This document shows positions 27,401 to 35,291 of a DNA stretch of 64,000 bases, in pieces. The DNA is taken from contig JANQOB010000018.1 in assembly GCA_028279275.1 (NCBI GenBank), positions 434,001 to 498,000 of the forward strand, read 5' to 3'. The stretch is from Gammaproteobacteria bacterium (lineage in GTDB: Bacteria > Pseudomonadota > Gammaproteobacteria > UBA4575). The stretch's first letter is position 1; each line of letters begins with the position of its first letter. The position numbers and the translations under genes were made by a program. The notes under the pieces were generated by a model. That model made no database searches. It worked only from the letters and a program-made list of their open reading frames with translations, and was not told the origin of the DNA.

Positions 27401-27421
27401 TGTGGATAACTCTGTGGATAA
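27401..27421. promoter_or_regulatory. Tandem DnaA boxes upstream of priA
   Basis: Two exact copies of TGTGGATAA (reverse of the TTATCCACA consensus) occupy 27401-27409 and 27413-27421, 12 bp apart, starting 4 bp outside the priA start codon. This position would let DnaA bind over the priA promoter or leader. Confidence 0.7.
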
Positions 27422-27723
27422 GATGGCATTAAATGGTTTAAATTCTTAGTTTGCTTAGCCCGATGAACTATTTTATTTAGACTACTGGTATTTAAGTCAC
27501 TGATATATATGACTAAAATTTGTACTATTTACATTTCAGGAGATCTATCGCCAGAATTTTTTAAATTATCCGATAATGTGAATAAACTACATTAACATTG
27601 TGGACTATCTGGCACTAATCCCTTTAATAAAGTGTCAACCAAATTGACACTGATGCGTTATTTATATTGTAAGGGCTTTATAGCCATGGGTTAATGAAAA
27701 GTTGCTGAATAGTAGAGGGAAGT
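27422..27723. promoter_or_regulatory. Divergent priA/sigma-operon intergenic region with an 8-bp palindrome
   Basis: No gene is visible in these 302 bp. A perfect 8-bp inverted repeat AGTGTCAA-N5-TTGACACT spans 27631-27651 and is operator-like. Its right half contains TTGACA, a consensus -35, and a weaker -10 (TATTGT) follows about 15 bp later. Any promoter would read toward the sigma-factor operon at 27724. Autoregulation by a dimeric repressor bound to the palindrome is plausible but unproved. Confidence 0.5.
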
Positions 27724-28266
27724 TTGAATTCAACACAACACCAGCAGCTTGAGGAATTTTTGATGAAGGTAGAACGCCGTGCTTTTCGCATGGCTGAATT
27801 GTCTACAAGAAATCGGGACGATGCTTTGGACATAGTGCAGGATGCCATGATGCAATTAGCAAGTAAGTATGCGCATAAACCAGAGGAGCAATGGACACCA
27901 TTGTTTTATCGTATCTTAAATAATCGCATTATGGATTTTCATCGTAAAAGTTCTACACAAAACCGTTGGCGAGTTTGGTTTACTGGCAATGAAGATGAGG
28001 ATGAATTCTATGATCCTGTTCAGCAGGCGAGTAGTAATGAGATGAGTCCTAGTGCCAAAGCTGATTTGCATGACTCTGTTGAACGGACAAATCACTTTAT
28101 TCAACAGTTATCACCTAGACAAAGACAGGCTTTTTTATTACGTGCTTGGGAAGGAATGGATGTTGCTGAAACTGCAAAAATTATGAATTGCTCACAAGGT
28201 AGTGTGAAAACTCATTATTCACGGGCCGTGCATTTTTTGCGTGAACAGCTACACGAAAACATATGA
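27724..28266 (+). CDS. RNA polymerase sigma factor, sigma-70 (ECF-like) family
   Basis: A 180-residue regulator with region 2 (about 8-85: RRAFRMAELSTRNRDDALDIVQDAMMQL) and region 4 (about 118-175: LSPRQRQAFLLRAWEGMDVAETAKIMNCSQGSVKTHYSRA) joined by a short linker; regions 1 and 3 are absent. The TTG start at 27724 follows GAGGGAAG and keeps the N-terminal residues usual in this family. An ATG at 27763 with GAGGA upstream is the alternative. The stop overlaps the next gene's ATG by 4 bp. It heads a four-gene unit with DUF3619, an acidic secreted protein and DUF3106. Confidence 0.9.
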   Translation: MNSTQHQQLEEFLMKVERRAFRMAELSTRNRDDALDIVQDAMMQLASKYAHKPEEQWTPLFYRILNNRIMDFHRKSSTQNRWRVWFTGNEDEDEFYDPVQQASSNEMSPSAKADLHDSVERTNHFIQQLSPRQRQAFLLRAWEGMDVAETAKIMNCSQGSVKTHYSRAVHFLREQLHENI

Positions 28267-28613
28267 AAGAAGACCAAAACTTAAGTGATGAAAAATTGGT
28301 TTCACAAGTATGTGAAGCTTTGGATGAATCTGTTAATCGCATTAATGCGGAAACCAGTCAACGAATTGTTGCGGCCAGACAGCAAGCGCTTGCCAGCTCA
28401 CCAAGAAGGTTTTTTTCAGCAAAGCTTTTTGCTGTTACTGCAACTGCGTTTTCAATATTTCTTGCTGTGATAATTGTTAATACACAACTTAATCAGCCTT
28501 TAGAAAACGAAAGTGTTGAAGCCATAGAATTAATGGCATCACAAGATACCTTCGAGTTATACGAAGAACTAGAGTTTTACACCTGGTTAGCGGAAGAAGA
28601 TGTCACTGGTTAG
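28263..28613 (+). CDS. DUF3619-like membrane protein, possible anti-sigma partner
   Basis: A 116-residue protein with a charged cytosolic N-terminus (about 1-50, LVSQVCEALDESVNRINAET), one membrane helix (about 55-73) and an acidic periplasmic tail ending ELYEELEFYTWLAEED. It resembles DUF3619 proteins, which travel with this kind of sigma factor. The bitopic layout and a 4-bp overlap with the sigma gene suit an anti-sigma factor, but it lacks an obvious zinc anti-sigma motif, so the role is inferred from position. Confidence 0.75.
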   Translation: MKEDQNLSDEKLVSQVCEALDESVNRINAETSQRIVAARQQALASSPRRFFSAKLFAVTATAFSIFLAVIIVNTQLNQPLENESVEAIELMASQDTFELYEELEFYTWLAEEDVTG

Positions 28614-28833
28614 ATGTACTACAAGCTTATGTTTAGTTTTTATGTTGCAGCAAGGTTTAGCTGAAACTAATCATGCGTCTGAAACTATAACAAATGAAGA
28701 TTTGGATGAGGAGTTTTTAGAAGTACTAGGGTCCGTTGAAGCAGACGGAGATGAATGGTTTGAAGTATTTATATCAATTATGGATGAATATGAGGTAGAC
28801 GAAGAAATTACAGTTGATAGCGAATATGAATAG
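28600..28833 (+). CDS. Small acidic secreted protein of the sigma operon
   Basis: A 77-residue protein with a signal peptide (about 1-22, ending GLA-E) and a very acidic mature part: DLDEEFLEVLGSVEADGDEW, then EVFISIMDEYEVDEEI. It overlaps the DUF3619 gene by 14 bp and the DUF3106 gene by 8 bp, so translation is coupled. The motif EFLEVLGS resembles the EELEFYTWL tail of the upstream protein. Its opposite charge to the very basic DUF3106 product suggests the two could bind each other in the periplasm (inference). Confidence 0.7.
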   Translation: MSLVRCTTSLCLVFMLQQGLAETNHASETITNEDLDEEFLEVLGSVEADGDEWFEVFISIMDEYEVDEEITVDSEYE

Positions 28834-29287
28834 ATTCACCACGATTATAGTTTTACTTATGCTTTGCTTATCTGTACACGCTCAAGAAGCAATTGAATGG
28901 AATGATCTAAATGATGAACAAAAACGAGTATTGAAAGGGTATGAAGATCGTTGGCAAGAGCTATCGCCACAAAAACAAAAAAATTTATCACGAGGTGCTA
29001 ATCGTTGGCAAAACATGACACCTGAACAGCGCGAGAGAGCTAAGTATCGTTTAGAAAAGTGGAGATCTCTTGATGCTGATAAAAAGCAAAAAGTACGGGA
29101 ACGTTTTCAAAGATTTGAACAGTTGCCGCCTGAACAACAACAAAGGATTCGTGAGCGTTATAAATGGTTTAAAGATTTGCCGCCAGAAAAACGACAAAAA
29201 CTACGCGACAAGTGGCAAAGCATGTCTCCTGAGGAACGAAAAGAGTTTCGCAAAAAACAAAAATACAAATTTAAACAAAGGCAATAA
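28826..29287 (+). CDS. DUF3106 periplasmic protein with basic helical repeats
   Basis: A 153-residue secreted protein counted from ATG 28826; a TTG four codons earlier (28814) is less likely because the signal peptide begins MNRFTTIIVLLMLCLSVHAQ. The mature part is a run of about seven 15-20-residue helical units with W and LPPEQ/MSPEER turns (GYEDRWQELSPQKQKNL, RANRW-like, LPPEQQQRIRERYKWFKDL). It is very basic overall. DUF3106 proteins are uncharacterised; the architecture recalls CpxP/LTXXQ-like stress sensors. It ends the sigma-factor operon. Confidence 0.82.
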   Translation: MNRFTTIIVLLMLCLSVHAQEAIEWNDLNDEQKRVLKGYEDRWQELSPQKQKNLSRGANRWQNMTPEQRERAKYRLEKWRSLDADKKQKVRERFQRFEQLPPEQQQRIRERYKWFKDLPPEKRQKLRDKWQSMSPEERKEFRKKQKYKFKQRQ

Positions 29288-29406
29288 AAGGAAAAATAAC
29301 TGCAACAACAAGCAGTAGTCTTGTTGTTTCTAGTAATTTAGTTTTTGAGTTTTAAATTAATTGCGATTGGGATAAAGTATATTTTTTAACCCATGCGATT
29401 TGCTTC

Positions 29407-30360
29407 ATGACCATAGCGCCTGGTGATACCCGTCAACTCTCCACGTTATCACGTCTTGGTTTATTTGGTTCCGTGGATTTAGAACAGTGCGCTGGTCTTC
29501 TCGCAAAATGTACAAGTAAAACATTAAATCCTGGTGAGATGCTTCTCTATAAGGACCAGGTCAACCATTCCATGTTTGTCATTGTTGATGGCCATTTAGG
29601 TATGCATTTGCATGAAGATGCATCGGCTGTAGTAACGTTAAACTCAGGTGATACGGTGGGTGAGATGTCAGTTATAGGTGGGCAACCCACGAGTGCATTT
29701 GTGATTGCGCAGTCAAAATGCAAAGTATTGGAAATTCCTGAAAACCTTCTATGGGAATTTGTCTCCAGTGATTTAAATTTTGCTAAAAATTTAATGAAGC
29801 TTTTTGTTCAACGCATGCTTGATCTAAATCGAATGCTCTATCAACAATTACATGAAGACACTAGAAGTAAGATCAAAGCTGAAAAAGACCAGGTAACGGG
29901 TTTATACAAAAAAGAATGGATGAAAGAAACGCTTCCTTATGAAATGACGCGTTGCGATATGCGTAACCGTGCATTATCTATCATGATGTTGAAAGTTGAT
30001 CGATATAATAATTTTGTACAATCTTATGGGGCATACACTGCGGATAAAATTTTCCAAGCCGTTGCAAATGCAATTCAAATTGAACTTCGTGGTATGGATA
30101 TGGCAGTAAAATATGATGATGGTTGTTTGGCATTAATACTAATTGGTACCGATGAAATACAGGCTGAAAATGTTGCGAAACGCTTGCATAATGTAGTGAA
30201 TCATTTGGTATTGGGCGATCAAAAATTGAATGAAACGTTTACAATCTCTATTGGTGTTGCGGAAATGGCGAAAGAGGATTATGCAGATCTATTAATTGCA
30301 CGCAGCCAGGCAGCATTGGATCGTGCTGTCAACGATGGTGGAAATCAAACATCACATTAA
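29407..30360 (+). CDS. Cyclic-nucleotide-binding domain plus degenerate GGDEF protein
   Basis: A 317-residue cytosolic regulator. The N-terminal Crp-type cNMP-binding domain (about 15-130) includes DGHLGMHL, GDTVGEMSVIGGQPTSAFV and a helical connector (LMKLFVQRMLDLNRM). A GGDEF-type domain follows (about 160-312: DQVTGLYKKEWM, MMLKVDRYNNF). The catalytic GGDEF signature is replaced by DDGCL (about 236-240), while the RxxD product-binding I-site (RGMD) survives at the correct spacing. It is therefore probably an inactive cyclase that binds c-di-GMP or acts as a sensor. The cNMP half lacks a full cAMP phosphate cassette. Confidence 0.85.
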   Translation: MTIAPGDTRQLSTLSRLGLFGSVDLEQCAGLLAKCTSKTLNPGEMLLYKDQVNHSMFVIVDGHLGMHLHEDASAVVTLNSGDTVGEMSVIGGQPTSAFVIAQSKCKVLEIPENLLWEFVSSDLNFAKNLMKLFVQRMLDLNRMLYQQLHEDTRSKIKAEKDQVTGLYKKEWMKETLPYEMTRCDMRNRALSIMMLKVDRYNNFVQSYGAYTADKIFQAVANAIQIELRGMDMAVKYDDGCLALILIGTDEIQAENVAKRLHNVVNHLVLGDQKLNETFTISIGVAEMAKEDYADLLIARSQAALDRAVNDGGNQTSH

Positions 30361-30496
30361 AGAAATTCTGCTGCAATATCACACTAATTTAAGGGTTTTA
30401 AGAATTTTGTAGTATTTATATGGTCAAATCTATAATTGCAATCGTTTGTGGTTTACCTATAAAGTTTGCAACCAATGATTCGTTGGAGTAACGAAA

Positions 30497-31081
30497 GTGA
30501 TTGATCTCGGTCTTCAAGTATTACGCACGGATGTATCCGGTATGCCAATGGAATGGATCAACTACCAGGATGCCGCTCGCCTTTATCATGGAGAGCAGGT
30601 TGCTTATACCTGTGGTGAGCGCTTATATATTATTCACGGTGGCGTAAATGCTCGCAGCGGAATTCGAAGTGAGATCGAAGTACATTCAATCATTGCCACA
30701 CATGGCAATAATAAATCCCTACATGAGAGTTACGTTCCACCATTGAACAATCGCACTCTTTTCAAGCGCGATGCTAATTTATGCCTCTATTGCGGTGAAC
30801 GATTTGATCGTCGAGAATTATCCCGTGATCATGTCCGTCCGATCAGTCAGGGTGGCACGGATGAATGGAATAATGTGGTAACGGCATGCAAGCGATGTAA
30901 TAACCATAAAGCAGGCCAAACACCTGAACAGGCGAATATGCAATTATTAGCGATTCCCTTCATTCCAACGCATGCAGAATATATTTATCTGCAAGGACGC
31001 AGAGTGCTCGCAGACCAAATGAAATTTTTATTGGCGCATTTTCCCCGAACCAGCCCACTCCATAAGCGCCTAAGTATGTAG
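30497..31081 (+). CDS. HNH endonuclease family protein
   Basis: A 194-residue protein starting at GTG 30497 after GGAGTAACGAAA. The C-terminal half carries a zinc-supported HNH nuclease core: CLYCGERF, then the catalytic SRDHVRPISQGGTDEWNNVVTACKRCNNHKAG (given here in parts: SRDHVRPISQGG and NNVVTACKRCNNHK), with two CxxC zinc pairs. The N-terminal 85 residues are family-specific. Stand-alone HNH proteins of this class are widespread in gammaproteobacterial core regions; the cellular substrate is unknown. No restriction partner or intron is adjacent. Confidence 0.85.
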   Translation: MIDLGLQVLRTDVSGMPMEWINYQDAARLYHGEQVAYTCGERLYIIHGGVNARSGIRSEIEVHSIIATHGNNKSLHESYVPPLNNRTLFKRDANLCLYCGERFDRRELSRDHVRPISQGGTDEWNNVVTACKRCNNHKAGQTPEQANMQLLAIPFIPTHAEYIYLQGRRVLADQMKFLLAHFPRTSPLHKRLSM

Positions 31082-31216
31082 AGTTAGAAGCTTTTTCAAT
31101 ATCAAGAGTCTTATACATTCCTTCTACGCAATGGTCCTTAGTGTTGCTAATTGACCACCTTTTTCAGTAGTCTGTATCGAACAAAAGCCCAACAAGGCCA
31201 TATTAAGTAATTATTT

Positions 31217-32317
31217 ATGCCGAAATTTAAAGGCAAAGAAAGCTATGTCCATGGAAGCGATGCTTGCTTAGGTGTACTCATCACAAATCTAGGTACACCT
31301 GCAGCGCCTACACCTAAAGCAATTCGAAAATATTTAGCAGAATTTCTCTGGGACCCGCGTGTAGTTGAAATCCCAAGGCCGATCTGGTGGGTCATCTTAC
31401 ACGGTATTATTTTAAATACTCGACCAAAAGCTAAAGCAGAGGATTACCAAAAAATATGGACTGATGAAGGCTCTCCACTGTTGGTAATTAGTAAACAACA
31501 ACGCGATGCATTACAAAGCCAGCTTGATGACAGATTTCCAGGCCCAGTAAAAGTAGTATTGGCAATGCGATATGGTCAACCTTCTATTCAGGCTGGTCTG
31601 GAAGAGTTAAGACAACATAATGCAAAACGAATTTTAGTGCTGCCTTTATATCCTCAATATTCTGCCAGCACCACAGCATCCACATTTGATGCCATCGCAA
31701 AAGAGTTTATGTTGCAACGTTGGATGCCGGAATTGCGAATGGTGAATAATTACGGCTCTAATACAGATTATATCAATGCCTGTGCAACAAAAATTCAAAA
31801 TTACTGGAAGGAACACACCCAAAGTCAGAAACTGGTATTTTCTTTTCATGGTTTACCCAAACGTAATTTAGAATTGGGTGATCCCTATCATTGTGAGTGT
31901 CATGAAACAGCGCGCTTAATTGCAGAAAAATTAAAACTCAATGAATCGCAGTGGCAATTAACATTTCAATCACGATTCGGCAAAGCTGAATGGTTGCAGC
32001 CCTACACGATTAAAACGATGGAAGGGTTACCGCGACAAGACACAAAGTCTATAGATGTATTTTGTCCAGGGTTTTCGGCAGACTGTATTGAAACGCTGGA
32101 AGAGATCAATATGGAAAATCGAAGTGTATTTCTAGATGCCGGTGGAGAATCATTTAATTACATTCCGGCATTGAATGCCGAGGATGTGCATATTACAGCT
32201 TTAAGTAATATCGTTATGCAACATAGTCAAGGTTGGCCGGAAAGTTCGAGTAATTATCAAACTCCTGATAAAGAAGCGATTAAACAGCGTGCGTTAAAGT
32301 TAGGTGCGAAACAATAA
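31217..32317 (+). CDS. hemH: Ferrochelatase
   Basis: A 366-residue enzyme inserting Fe2+ into protoporphyrin IX, the last step of protohaem synthesis, at the cytosolic face of the inner membrane. Seen: N-terminal GVLITNLGTPAAPTPKAIRKYL, metal-site region LPLYPQYSASTTAS, catalytic His in VFSFHGLPKRN (near 212), and the C-terminal PGFSADCIETLEEI acid patch. The cell therefore both makes haem and, from the operon at 53 kb, imports it. Length is normal for proteobacteria. Confidence 0.96.
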   Translation: MPKFKGKESYVHGSDACLGVLITNLGTPAAPTPKAIRKYLAEFLWDPRVVEIPRPIWWVILHGIILNTRPKAKAEDYQKIWTDEGSPLLVISKQQRDALQSQLDDRFPGPVKVVLAMRYGQPSIQAGLEELRQHNAKRILVLPLYPQYSASTTASTFDAIAKEFMLQRWMPELRMVNNYGSNTDYINACATKIQNYWKEHTQSQKLVFSFHGLPKRNLELGDPYHCECHETARLIAEKLKLNESQWQLTFQSRFGKAEWLQPYTIKTMEGLPRQDTKSIDVFCPGFSADCIETLEEINMENRSVFLDAGGESFNYIPALNAEDVHITALSNIVMQHSQGWPESSSNYQTPDKEAIKQRALKLGAKQ

Positions 32318-32371
32318 TTTAGCCAATATTACAGTGGATACTCAATAAGAATTATTCATCTAACGGTTGTT

Positions 32372-32863
32372 ATGGATACTTTATTCATTCACGAAATTTC
32401 ACAGGTTATTCAGTTAGCCGTTGCACCTGTTTTTTTATTGGCCGGTATTGCAGGATTTTTAACGGTGTTATCTCACCGCCTTAGCCGAGTAGTTGATCGT
32501 ACGCGTAGTGTTGATAGAAGTATTCATGTTGCGCAGTTAAGCGAGCATCAGGAATTACTATGGCGAGAAGCAAGTGTTCTTGAACAGCGCACCAAGATCA
32601 TTAATTGGGCCATTCGCCTAGCTGTGGGGTCAGCTCTTGCAGTTTGTCTCGTTGTAATGAGTCTATTTCTTGGTGATATTACAGTTTTTAGGTTAGATGC
32701 AACCATTGCGTATTTGTTTGTTGCGGCAATGATGTTAATTATTTTTTCATTACTACTACTGTTAGTTGAGATACATATTTCTACAAAAAATTTGCGTCAT
32801 GGCTTGGAGCACTTAATCGTAGATTCAAATGCACCAACAAAGTCAAAACAAAATGACTGTTAA
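32372..32863 (+). CDS. DUF2721 family membrane protein
   Basis: A 163-residue inner-membrane protein of the uncharacterised DUF2721 family. Three hydrophobic segments are visible (about 12-35, 84-104 and 110-135). The family signature sequence IAGFLTVLSHRLSRVVDRTR links the first helix to a cytosolic helical hairpin. It starts 54 bp after hemH on the same strand and ends 7 bp before the convergent adk gene. No function can be assigned. Confidence 0.85.
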   Translation: MDTLFIHEISQVIQLAVAPVFLLAGIAGFLTVLSHRLSRVVDRTRSVDRSIHVAQLSEHQELLWREASVLEQRTKIINWAIRLAVGSALAVCLVVMSLFLGDITVFRLDATIAYLFVAAMMLIIFSLLLLLVEIHISTKNLRHGLEHLIVDSNAPTKSKQNDC

Positions 32864-32870
32864 TTTTAAT

Positions 32871-33548
32871 TTAGATATGAGCAGCTGCTTTGATGTTGCT
32901 TAGCGAATTGAAAATCTGATCGCGTACTTCTGTGACACTTCCACTACCATCTATTTGAATAAACCTCGGTGCTTTTATATCCCCTGTGGCTGCCCAATGA
33001 GAATAATACTCAATTAAAGGTTGAGTTTGAGTGTGATAAACATTTAATCTTGCGCGGACTGTTTCTTCTTTATCATCCTGGCGTTGAATAAGCGTATCGT
33101 CAGTAATGTCATCACGATTTTCATTTTTAGGTGGGTTAAATATTACGTGGTATGTGCGTCCTGATGTAGGGTGGTAACGTCTACCGCTTATGCGTTTTAT
33201 AATTTCATCATTGTCTACATATATTTCAATTACATAATCTATATATAAGTTTTGGCTTTTTAAGCTTTCAGCTTGCGCAATGGTACGTGGGAACCCATCG
33301 AATAAATATCCATTTTTGCAATCATCCTGTTTAATTCGATCTGTGACTAAACCTAAGATAATTTCGTCTGAGACTAAGCCACCCGCTTCCATGACTTCCT
33401 TAGCTTGCAGGCCAAGTGGAGAGCCTTGTGCGATAGCCGCACGCAGCATATTTCCAGTTGAAATTTGCGGAATACCAAATTTTTCTGCGATGAAGTTTGC
33501 CTGAGTGCCTTTCCCGGCTCCAGGCCCACCAAGTATGATGATACGCAA
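32871..33548 (-). CDS. adk: Adenylate kinase
   Basis: A 225-residue nucleoside monophosphate kinase balancing ATP, ADP and AMP. P-loop GGPGAGKGT at residues 7-15, the NMP-binding [10 protein letters not shown], the FDGFPRT motif (near 81-87), a lid domain (about 122-160) without the zinc cysteines, and the [11 protein letters not shown] arginine region. It is slightly longer than the E. coli enzyme (214), mostly from lid and C-terminal residues. Monocistronic. Confidence 0.96.
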   Translation of the reverse strand: MRIIILGGPGAGKGTQANFIAEKFGIPQISTGNMLRAAIAQGSPLGLQAKEVMEAGGLVSDEIILGLVTDRIKQDDCKNGYLFDGFPRTIAQAESLKSQNLYIDYVIEIYVDNDEIIKRISGRRYHPTSGRTYHVIFNPPKNENRDDITDDTLIQRQDDKEETVRARLNVYHTQTQPLIEYYSHWAATGDIKAPRFIQIDGSGSVTEVRDQIFNSLSNIKAAAHI

Positions 33549-33734
33549 GGCTCAGCTCCTATGAACAAGCGTAGTTGCTTTACAAACTTAAGAACAACGT
33601 AATTAGGATCGCAAATTAATTATACGACAATTTGAATTAGCTTAAATGGTGTTTCTAACAGGATAAAGTTAATTTTTTCGAATTATTAACACGTAAAAAA
33701 CTTTGTTAACAGTCTTTATCTAGGGTGTTTGTAG

Positions 33735-34316
33735 TTAAACAAATTCATTCACCAACTTATCGATAGCAATACATTTATATTGACCGAGTCCTAACGAGCC
33801 CAAGTTCACCGGGCCTATACGGTGACGAATGAGCCTTAGAGTGGGATGATTGATAGCCGCCGTCATACGACGTACTTGGCGGTTACGGCCTTCTCTAATT
33901 ACGATTTCTAACCACTGAGTAGGCACTGATTTGCGAAAGCGAATAGGCGGGTCACGTTGCCAAAGATGATCGGGTTCAGTAATACAATTGACCTCGGCAG
34001 GTAATGTCATACCGTCTTTGAGCATAAGGCCTTGACGAAGTTTTTGCAGAGAGTCAGCACTTAATTCTCTCTCAACTTGCACCCAATAGTATTTAGCCCA
34101 CTTGAATCTAGGGTCTGCTATTCGCTCTTGTAACTTGCCGTTATCAGTGAGCAGTAATAAGCCCTCAGTATCTTTATCTAAACGGCCCGCAGCATAGACA
34201 TTCGGTATGTCAATAAAATCTTTGAGAGTTTGCCTTTTAGGGTTCTTATCTTCGTTAGTATCCGTAAACTGGCTGAGTACACCATAGGGCTTGTTGAAGA
34301 GGATAAGCTTGGCCAT
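33735..34316 (-). CDS. rluE: Ribosomal large-subunit pseudouridine synthase, RluE type
   Basis: A 193-residue RsuA-family pseudouridine synthase without the N-terminal S4 domain, the layout of RluE, which modifies 23S rRNA U2457. The catalytic Asp is in YAAGRLDKDTEGLLLLTDNG (near residue 45), and the C-terminal motif IREGRNRQVRRMTAAINHPT is present. It is one base from the end of the exonuclease gene (34318) on the same strand, so the two are co-transcribed. Confidence 0.9.
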   Translation of the reverse strand: MAKLILFNKPYGVLSQFTDTNEDKNPKRQTLKDFIDIPNVYAAGRLDKDTEGLLLLTDNGKLQERIADPRFKWAKYYWVQVERELSADSLQKLRQGLMLKDGMTLPAEVNCITEPDHLWQRDPPIRFRKSVPTQWLEIVIREGRNRQVRRMTAAINHPTLRLIRHRIGPVNLGSLGLGQYKCIAIDKLVNEFV

Positions 34317-34317
34317 A

Positions 34318-35208
34318 TTAGGCAGCTTTTAAAAACCTCATCCATTTTTCTTTGCGAAACTCGCCAAAATCGAGTTGTTCAAATAAGTCATTCAACATTG
34401 TGAAGTCTGGTTTTTTTCTCTCTAATTTTACGTTCTCAGATAGCTTTGCTTCACATTCTATGCCTGTGAGTTTTCGATATAGTAGTAACTCCTTCTGATG
34501 CTCGTCGATTAAATTTTGAATGCGTTTAGCGCCACGAATTTTCATATCGCTAATGTTTTGAATATTTTCTAACAATTCATCTAAACTGGAAAACTTATTT
34601 AATAATTTGGCTGCCGTAGCCATGCCAATTCCAGGTACACCAGGGATATTGTCTACACTGTCTCCTGCAATCGCTAACTGATCTGCGATTTGATTCGGAT
34701 ACACACCAAATTGTTTTTTTATTTGCGGAATAGAATGACGTTGACCTTTTGCAAAGTTCCAAAAAGTATCGTTTTCTGTAATCAATTGCGCCAGATCTTT
34801 ATCCGAAGAGATAATAGTAATTTTATGACCTTTGTTGCGCATGCGAGTAGCTAAGGTGCCAATTAAATCATCTGCCTCATAATGAGGGCTTCCTATTTGG
34901 CAAATGCCTAAGGCCTCTATGAATTCGCGACAATATTTAAATTGACGTTTTAATTCTTTTGGAGCCGGATCACGATTTGCTTTGTAGTCAGGATAGATTT
35001 CATTACGAAAAGAAGTTTGCAAGCTTTCATCGAACGCAAAACTTACATAGTTTGGATTAGCCTGTTGTAAAAATTGAAATACAAAGTCAGCAAAACCATA
35101 TACCGCATTTACTGGTTCATTATTCTTATTAACAACATGATCAGGAACGGTAAACCAAGCGCGAAATACATAGATGCTAGAATCTACAAGGTAGACGTTA
35201 TCAGTCAC
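34318..35208 (-). CDS. 5'-3' exonuclease (PolI N-domain / ExoIX-like)
   Basis: A 296-residue stand-alone flap-nuclease-like protein of the PIN-like superfamily. Metal-binding acidic residues lie in VDSSIYVFRAWF, AFDESLQTSFR, YEADDLIGTLATRMR and SSDKDLAQLI. The helix-hairpin-helix follows as DSVDNIPGVPGIGMATAAKLL. The family processes RNA primers or 5' flaps. It is longer than the E. coli Xni protein (251) and closer to the free-standing PolI 5'-nuclease type. It is co-directional with rluE. Confidence 0.88.
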   Translation of the reverse strand: MTDNVYLVDSSIYVFRAWFTVPDHVVNKNNEPVNAVYGFADFVFQFLQQANPNYVSFAFDESLQTSFRNEIYPDYKANRDPAPKELKRQFKYCREFIEALGICQIGSPHYEADDLIGTLATRMRNKGHKITIISSDKDLAQLITENDTFWNFAKGQRHSIPQIKKQFGVYPNQIADQLAIAGDSVDNIPGVPGIGMATAAKLLNKFSSLDELLENIQNISDMKIRGAKRIQNLIDEHQKELLLYRKLTGIECEAKLSENVKLERKKPDFTMLNDLFEQLDFGEFRKEKWMRFLKAA

Positions 35209-35226
35209 AGATTTATCTTATGGACA

Positions 35227-35257
35227 TAAAAAAAGCGACTCTACTAAAGAGTCGCTT
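35227..35257 (-). terminator. Rho-independent terminator of the M48 protease gene
   Basis: On the minus strand AAGCGACTCT pairs with AGAGTCGCTT around a 5-base loop and is followed by at least seven T. It lies 35 bp past the M48 stop codon and separates that gene from the downstream exonuclease gene. Confidence 0.9.
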
Positions 35258-35291
35258 GGTTGTCATTTAGTTGGTTAGAAAAGAAACTATT

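Noticed and set aside
28814-28825. TTG start for the DUF3106 protein
   Set aside because: The signal peptide begins properly at ATG 28826; the extra four residues add nothing and the codon is rare.
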